From CAVZRC01 sp052148775 (GTDB lineage: Bacteria; Planctomycetota; Planctomycetia; Isosphaerales; Isosphaeraceae): a stretch of 11,010 bases of DNA. The stretch spans positions 1 to 11,010 of the forward strand of contig JBKQHM010000644.1 of the NCBI GenBank assembly GCA_052148775.1, in the 5' to 3' direction. The position numbers were made by a program, and so were the translations under genes. The notes below the pieces were generated by a model. That model searched no databases, was not told the origin of the DNA, and saw only the letters and a program-made list of their open reading frames with translations. Numbering within the stretch: position 1 is the stretch's first letter; each line of letters begins with the position of its first letter. This document shows, in pieces, positions 7,061-11,010 of the stretch.

Positions 7061-7066
7061 ATTATA
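7061..7066 (-). promoter_or_regulatory. Candidate -10 box for mutL
   Basis: The minus strand carries a perfect TATAAT, which would place the transcript start near 7054 and leave a leader of about 28 nt containing the Shine-Dalgarno sequence. No good -35 hexamer lies 16-18 bp upstream (best is TTCTGA), so this rests on the -10 and the position. Confidence 0.45.
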
Positions 7067-7124
7067 CAATGTGATCTTTCGTTCAGAAAGAGGCGATCCC
7101 AACCGGCGACCGCATCCGAACCCC

Positions 7125-7154
7125 TCGTCAATCGCCTGCTGGCGAGCATATAAT
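7125..7154 (+). promoter_or_regulatory. Candidate promoter for the glycine-rich surface protein
   Basis: TCGTCA (7125-7130, four of six to consensus) is followed after 18 bp by a perfect TATAAT (7149-7154). A transcript would start near 7161, giving a leader of about 200 nt before ATG 7363. Confidence 0.4.
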
Positions 7155-7352
7155 CCATCCCAGCACGTCTGAATGCAATCTATCGCAAATCTCTTCTCAC
7201 GAGTCAGCTCTCACACATGGTTCCGGAGTCGTCGAGGGCATTCTGAAGAAAAGTCATCAGGTTTTGTCCGACGAAGGATTTCGTGAAGCTTAAGTAGAAG
7301 AGGAACGGGCCGTCAGTTCCTCCGTCGTCCAATCTCACCTCGAGCACTAGAT

Positions 7353-7359
7353 GGGAGAA
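7353..7359 (+). promoter_or_regulatory. Ribosome-binding site deciding the start at 7363
   Basis: GGGAGAA lies directly before the ATG at 7363, with a 5-nt gap after GGAG. The ATG at 7351 has no such element upstream; its own second and third codons form this site. The downstream ATG is therefore the likely start. Confidence 0.6.
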
Positions 7360-7362
7360 TCC

Positions 7363-10300
7363 ATGTTCCTGAGAAGACGAGCACCCCTTCGACGACGACA
7401 ATCTCGCCTCGTATTCCTCGAGGGCCTGGAATCCCGGATCGTCCTGAGCATCTACAATGTGGCGACCGAGAGCGAGCTGCGCAGCGCAATCACTTCGGTC
7501 GACGGCAATAGCTCCAGCGCGAACACCATTAATGTTACAGCCTCGATCACCCTGTCCGACACGGCCGCCGGCCAACTGGAGATCGATAATGAGAAGACCA
7601 CAGCCAAGACGCTGACGATCGAGGGCCAGGGGACGTCGTCGACGGGCAAGATAGAGATCGCTGGCTCGTTTCCATCGTGGAACACCAGGATCTTCGAAAT
7701 CGTCGGCACGGGCACGGCGAGCGTGACCGTGGTGTTCAAGGATCTGACCATCCTCGGAGGAGCAGCGCAGGATGGCGGCGTGTTAGGGGGCAATGTGGCG
7801 CTGGGGGGCGGGATCCTCATCGACGGTGGACAGGTGACCTTCATCAGCGCCGGCGTCACCGGCAACGAGGCGGTGGGTGTGGCCGGCGCCTCAGGCGCGG
7901 CGGGTACCGTCGGCAAGCCAGGCGGCGCCGGCGGGGCCGGCGGCGCGGCTCGCGGTGGAGGGATCTACCTCGCCACTGGCCAGCTAACGCTGATTAATTC
8001 GTCCGTGTCGGACACAGCGGCAGGCGGTATAGGCGGAAACGGCGGAAACGGCCTCAAGGGCGGCGACGGCGCCGCGGGGGCCGATGGGCTGACGGGTGGG
8101 GCCGGCGGGGTCGGCGGCGCGGGAGGATCGGCGGAAGGCGGCGGTATCTACCAGGCGGGAGGCCAGCTCAGCCTCGTCAATGCGTCCATCGGCACGGACA
8201 ACTCAGCGAACGGAGGCGAAGGTGGCAAGGGTGGCGACGGCGGCTTGGGCGGCAACGGCGGGAACGGTGATGGAGGCGCGCCGGGCCACGCTGCGACCAA
8301 CTCCGGCGGTGCAGGCGGCCAGGGGGGTAATGGCGGTGCAGGCGGCAACGGTGGGGCCGGCGGGGCCGGCGGCGCGGGAGGCGACAGTGGGAAAGGCGCC
8401 GGTGGTGGGATCTACATCGCAGGAGGGACAATGACCATGTCGGCTGGGACGGTAGCGTACAACCAGGCGACGAGTTCTCGTGCCGGAGCCGGCGGCAAAG
8501 GCGGCGGCGGGGGCAATGCCGGCGACGGCGGCGGGGGCGGCAACGGCGGGGTCGGGGGAAGTGTGAAGCCTGGCGGGGAGGGCAACGGCGGCGGGGGCGG
8601 GGGCGGGGGCATCGGCGGCGATGGCGGCATCGGTGGGCACGGCGGCAACGCGGGCGCCGATGGCGATGGTGGGGAGGCGGCGGGCGGCGGGCTCGATCTC
8701 GCGGCGGGCACCGTCTCTCTGATCGGCGTTCAGTTTAGGAACAACTCCGCTCGAGGCGGACTTGGCGGAGGCGCGAGAAGCTATTTCGACCACGATGACC
8801 TCACCGGAGGTGCCGCGGGATCGGGCGGTGTTGGCGGCAACGGCGGGGCCGGCGGAGGCGGCAATGCTGGTGGCCGTGGAGGCTACAGCGTAGCCGGCGG
8901 CCATGGCGGGCCGGGTGCAGCCGCGGGCCGCGGCGGCGATGGCGGTTCGGCCGGCATGGCCGCAGTCGGCGGCGCGGGCGGTACGGGCATCGGAGGCGCC
9001 ATCTTCGTCACCGGCGGTATCCTAACCTTGACCAGTTCGACCTTGACGCACGACAGCGCGACGGGTGGCACCGGCGGTAGCGGCGGCGGCAAACCCACGG
9101 GCCTCTCCTTCAATAGCCAGGTCGCGTACCACGGCGGCGGCCACGGAGGCTACGGGAACATCGGCGGCGTGGGTGGCGCCGGCGGAGACGGCGGAGACGG
9201 AAACCCCACAAAAGGCGGCGATGGCGGCGGTGGCGCCAATGGCGGCGCCGGGGGTGCCGGCGGTGCCAACGGCAACGGCGGTTTTGCCGGTACCGCTGCG
9301 ATCGGGGGTGCCGGCGGACCGGGCCTCGGCGGCGGCATCGCGGTCGCCAGCGGCACCCTCACACTTACGCTCGACACCTTGACCGCGGAATCCGCCATCG
9401 GCGGTCAAGGTGGCAAGGGCGGCTCGGGCGGTTCGGGCGGCTCGGGCGTTGGCGGCAGACTCGCCAATACCGCCGGTCACGGAGGCGGCGGCAACGGTGG
9501 TGGTGGCGGCAATGGTGGGAATGGTCGGTTGGGCGGGGTCGGCGGCAATGGCGCCGGCGGCGGCGCCGGGGCAAACGCCGGCAACGGAGCCCCGGGTGGC
9601 GCCGGCGGACGCGGGGGCTCGGGTGGGGCCGCGGACGGCGGCGGCATCTACATCACGGCCGGCCAATTGACCCTTGCCGGCGTTGGGGAGACCGGTGGCA
9701 TCCTGATTCCAGGAGCCGCGGGCGCCGGCGGAATCGGCGGGCAGGGTGGCCGCGCCGGTTTCAGCGGCCTGAACAACCCCTACGCCTATGGCGGTAACGG
9801 CGGCCCTGCCGGCAGCGGTGGATATGGCGACTCCGGCCAAGACGGACCAATTGGCATCGTGGGGGTACTCGGCTCCCCCGGGAGCCAAGGTGGTAAGGGC
9901 GGTGTCGGCCTCGCGGGTGTCGCCGGATCTGCTGGCAGCACCAACAATCCGGGGACCTTCTCCGGAGGAGGCACCATCAACCAGCAGCCCGTCCAGCTCG
10001 TCGTGACCACCCCGCCACCCACCATCGTCGTCGCCGGTGCGGCCTTTGCCATGACCGTCGCCGTCGAAGACGGTCAGGGAAGCGTCGACACCAACTTCAA
10101 CGGCCCCGTGACGGTCGAACTGTCCAACAGCGCCATCAGCTTCGAGCTCAGCGGAAACCTCACCGTGACCGCCTCCAACGGAGTGGCCCTATTCTCCGGG
10201 CTTACTCTCAGCGCCGCGGGCAATGGCTATGCGATCCAGGCGTCCAGCGGCGGTGTCACCACCACGCCCTACACCATGAACGTCACCGGCACATCGCCGA

Positions 10301-10683
10301 CGCCGACTCCCACGCCGACAACACCGACACCGACACCGACAACACCAACTCCGACGCCCACGCAAGTCACAGGCACCGCCGGCCTGGTCAAGACCAAGAA
10401 GGGCGTCACCGGTTACACCGTCGGTTTCAACCAACCCCTCATCGTGGGTTCGGCCGAAAACCTCGGGCTGTATCAGGTGCTCGAGGGCACCAAGACGAAG
10501 CGGAAGGAGGTTTATACCAAGGCGCTGAAGATCCGGAGCATCAGCTACAACAGTTCTGCCAACAGTGCGACGATCAACCTCGAGAAACCCTATAAGGGGA
10601 CGGTGGAGGTGGCCGTCGACGGCGCCATCGAGGCCCTCGATGGCACATTCACCAATATCGATTTCTCGACGATCGTCAAGTAG
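7363..10683 (+). CDS. Large glycine-rich surface protein with beta-helix rungs and PGRS-like loops
   Basis: Predicted secreted or surface protein, 1,106 residues from ATG 7363; no catalytic motif, function unknown. A basic N-terminus (MFLRRRAPLRRRQSRL) is followed by LEGLESRIVLS (19-29), which fits the short LEPR-XLL motif at the N-terminus of many planctomycete extracellular proteins. Residues about 30-170 resemble the start of polymorphic-membrane-protein or right-handed beta-helix proteins (ATESELRSAITS, TLTIEGQG, VVFKDLTILGG). Eight anchors of the type GGGIYxAxGQLTLxNS begin near residues 148, 197, 258, 346, 440, 543, 655 and 758, separated by Gly/Ala/Asn/Asp-rich loops like mycobacterial PGRS. 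Residues 876-976 form an Ig-like domain (VQLVVTTPP ... YTMNVTG), 977-1000 a Thr-Pro linker, and 1005-1106 a second Ig/SbsA-like domain (FNQPLIVGSAENLGLYQV). No PEP-CTERM, LPXTG or C-terminal helix is visible. It stands alone on its strand and is divergent from mutL. Confidence 0.9.
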   Translation: MFLRRRAPLRRRQSRLVFLEGLESRIVLSIYNVATESELRSAITSVDGNSSSANTINVTASITLSDTAAGQLEIDNEKTTAKTLTIEGQGTSSTGKIEIAGSFPSWNTRIFEIVGTGTASVTVVFKDLTILGGAAQDGGVLGGNVALGGGILIDGGQVTFISAGVTGNEAVGVAGASGAAGTVGKPGGAGGAGGAARGGGIYLATGQLTLINSSVSDTAAGGIGGNGGNGLKGGDGAAGADGLTGGAGGVGGAGGSAEGGGIYQAGGQLSLVNASIGTDNSANGGEGGKGGDGGLGGNGGNGDGGAPGHAATNSGGAGGQGGNGGAGGNGGAGGAGGAGGDSGKGAGGGIYIAGGTMTMSAGTVAYNQATSSRAGAGGKGGGGGNAGDGGGGGNGGVGGSVKPGGEGNGGGGGGGGIGGDGGIGGHGGNAGADGDGGEAAGGGLDLAAGTVSLIGVQFRNNSARGGLGGGARSYFDHDDLTGGAAGSGGVGGNGGAGGGGNAGGRGGYSVAGGHGGPGAAAGRGGDGGSAGMAAVGGAGGTGIGGAIFVTGGILTLTSSTLTHDSATGGTGGSGGGKPTGLSFNSQVAYHGGGHGGYGNIGGVGGAGGDGGDGNPTKGGDGGGGANGGAGGAGGANGNGGFAGTAAIGGAGGPGLGGGIAVASGTLTLTLDTLTAESAIGGQGGKGGSGGSGGSGVGGRLANTAGHGGGGNGGGGGNGGNGRLGGVGGNGAGGGAGANAGNGAPGGAGGRGGSGGAADGGGIYITAGQLTLAGVGETGGILIPGAAGAGGIGGQGGRAGFSGLNNPYAYGGNGGPAGSGGYGDSGQDGPIGIVGVLGSPGSQGGKGGVGLAGVAGSAGSTNNPGTFSGGGTINQQPVQLVVTTPPPTIVVAGAAFAMTVAVEDGQGSVDTNFNGPVTVELSNSAISFELSGNLTVTASNGVALFSGLTLSAAGNGYAIQASSGGVTTTPYTMNVTGTSPTPTPTPTTPTPTPTTPTPTPTQVTGTAGLVKTKKGVTGYTVGFNQPLIVGSAENLGLYQVLEGTKTKRKEVYTKALKIRSISYNSSANSATINLEKPYKGTVEVAVDGAIEALDGTFTNIDFSTIVK
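7879..9950 (+). repeat. Degenerate GGC-rich coding repeat (GGxGGx loops)
   Basis: About 2 kb of coding DNA built from variants of GGC GGC AAC GGC GGN GCC, encoding GGAGG, GGNGG and GGDGG units and a run of eight glycines (residues 409-416). Codon choice varies between repeats, so the array is old or selected at protein level and not a fresh expansion. The strong G bias of the sense strand keeps other frames open, and long frames on either strand inside it are artefacts. Three G5 tracts at 8593-8609 with single-C loops may also favour quadruplex formation. Confidence 0.8.
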
Positions 10684-10700
10684 ATGATCGACCCGGTGCA

Positions 10701-11010
10701 TCAGCCGACCCCATATTCCTTGAGCTTGCGATAGAGGGTCCGCTCTCCGATGCCGAGGAGGCGCGACGCCTCCTCGCGGTTGCCATTGGTGAGCCTGAGG
10801 GTCTCGACGATGTAGTGCCGCTCGATCTCCTCCAGCGACTTGCCAACCAGCGCATCGACGCCGCCATGGCCGTCACTCTTGCCACTGGAAGCGACCTGCT
10901 GGAGGTCTTCGGTCAGGTCGTCGACGTCGAGCAGGCCGTCGGCGTCCATCACGACCATGCTCTCGATGACATTCCGCAGCTCGCGCACGTTGCCCGGCCA
11001 GGAGTAGCCC
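10701..11010 (-). CDS. Sigma-54-dependent response regulator, NtrC-like (C-terminal fragment)
   Basis: Cut by the right window edge: the visible 102 residues are the C-terminus and the start lies beyond 11010. The fragment opens with GYSWPGNVRELRNVIE, the signature at the end of the sigma-54-interaction AAA+ ATPase domain, and closes with a Fis-type helix-turn-helix (LEEIERHYIVETLRL ... GNREEASRLLGIGERTLYRKLKEYG). Such enhancer-binding proteins contact sigma-54 RNA polymerase and hydrolyse ATP to open promoters. Whether a receiver, PAS or other sensor domain precedes it cannot be seen. The gene is convergent with the glycine-rich gene, with only 17 bp between the stop codons. Confidence 0.93.
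   Translation of the reverse strand, partial: GYSWPGNVRELRNVIESMVVMDADGLLDVDDLTEDLQQVASSGKSDGHGGVDALVGKSLEEIERHYIVETLRLTNGNREEASRLLGIGERTLYRKLKEYGVG

Larger units (their letters stand above)
7027..7350. other. Divergent intergenic region between mutL and the glycine-rich gene
   Basis: This region is less GC-rich than the genes around it and carries the candidate promoters for both directions. The part nearest the glycine-rich gene (about 7162-7350) would be a leader of about 200 nt. In it I see only one small hairpin, ACGAA-GGAT-TTCGT at 7271-7284, and an in-frame TAG at 7348-7350 that fixes the upstream limit of the glycine-rich reading frame. No small gene or RNA family is recognisable. 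Confidence 0.5.

Noticed and set aside
7027..7158. N-terminal extension of MutL by 44 residues
   Set aside because: The extension crosses the TATAAT box and the Shine-Dalgarno sequence, and the family N-terminus begins at MGIIRQLPP.
7204..7575. Minus-strand frame of 123 residues antisense to the start of the glycine-rich gene
   Set aside because: Its C-terminal part looks mildly protein-like, but it covers the leader and start of a well-supported gene and shows no known motif.
8203..9888. Several Ala- or Pro-rich minus-strand frames inside the glycine-rich gene
   Set aside because: GGC repeats read as GCC or CCG on the other strand, which keeps frames open. They are composition artefacts.
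7879..9950. Possible CRISPR or minisatellite array
   Set aside because: The repeats are degenerate, codon-phased and free of spacers of constant length; they are a protein-level repeat.

Overview
The window reads as a high-GC planctomycete chromosome segment, most likely of the Isosphaeraceae/Gemmatales side. This rests on recognised family traits, not on a database search: an AroD-AroE fusion, a large secreted-type protein with the planctomycete LEPR-XLL-like N-terminus and Ig-like C-terminal domains, and intergenic debris that reads VGQAFQP when translated.

Layout. Positions 1-159 hold no gene I can support, only a dispersed hairpin repeat. From about 7026 down to 160 all genes run on the minus strand. 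In transcription order they are mutL (endonuclease-type mismatch repair protein), aroDE (3-dehydroquinate dehydratase fused to shikimate dehydrogenase), aroK (shikimate kinase, overlapping aroDE by ATGA), a bifunctional-type A24 prepilin peptidase, a small two-helix LapA-like membrane protein, and a coiled-coil lipoprotein. mutL has its own promoter and is separated from aroDE by a gap with a candidate promoter. aroDE-aroK is a translationally coupled shikimate pair, and the three downstream envelope genes may be read through from it. Upstream of mutL a divergent 336-bp region carries TATAAT boxes on both strands and leads rightward into one 1,106-residue glycine-rich protein (7363-10683). The right edge holds the C-terminus of a sigma-54-dependent (NtrC-like) regulator, convergent with the glycine-rich gene.

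Functionally, aroDE and aroK supply steps 3, 4 and 5 of the shikimate pathway. The prepilin peptidase would mature type IV pilin or type II secretion pseudopilins. The glycine-rich gene encodes a predicted cell-surface protein whose architecture (beta-helix anchor rungs separated by PGRS-like loops of increasing length) is the most unusual thing here. I see no phage, transposase, CRISPR array, toxin-antitoxin pair, rRNA or tRNA, and no clear new multi-gene system. The other points worth a second look are non-coding: a four-tract G-quadruplex motif and a long palindrome around the lipoprotein start, and a heptanucleotide tandem repeat lying across the prepilin peptidase start.
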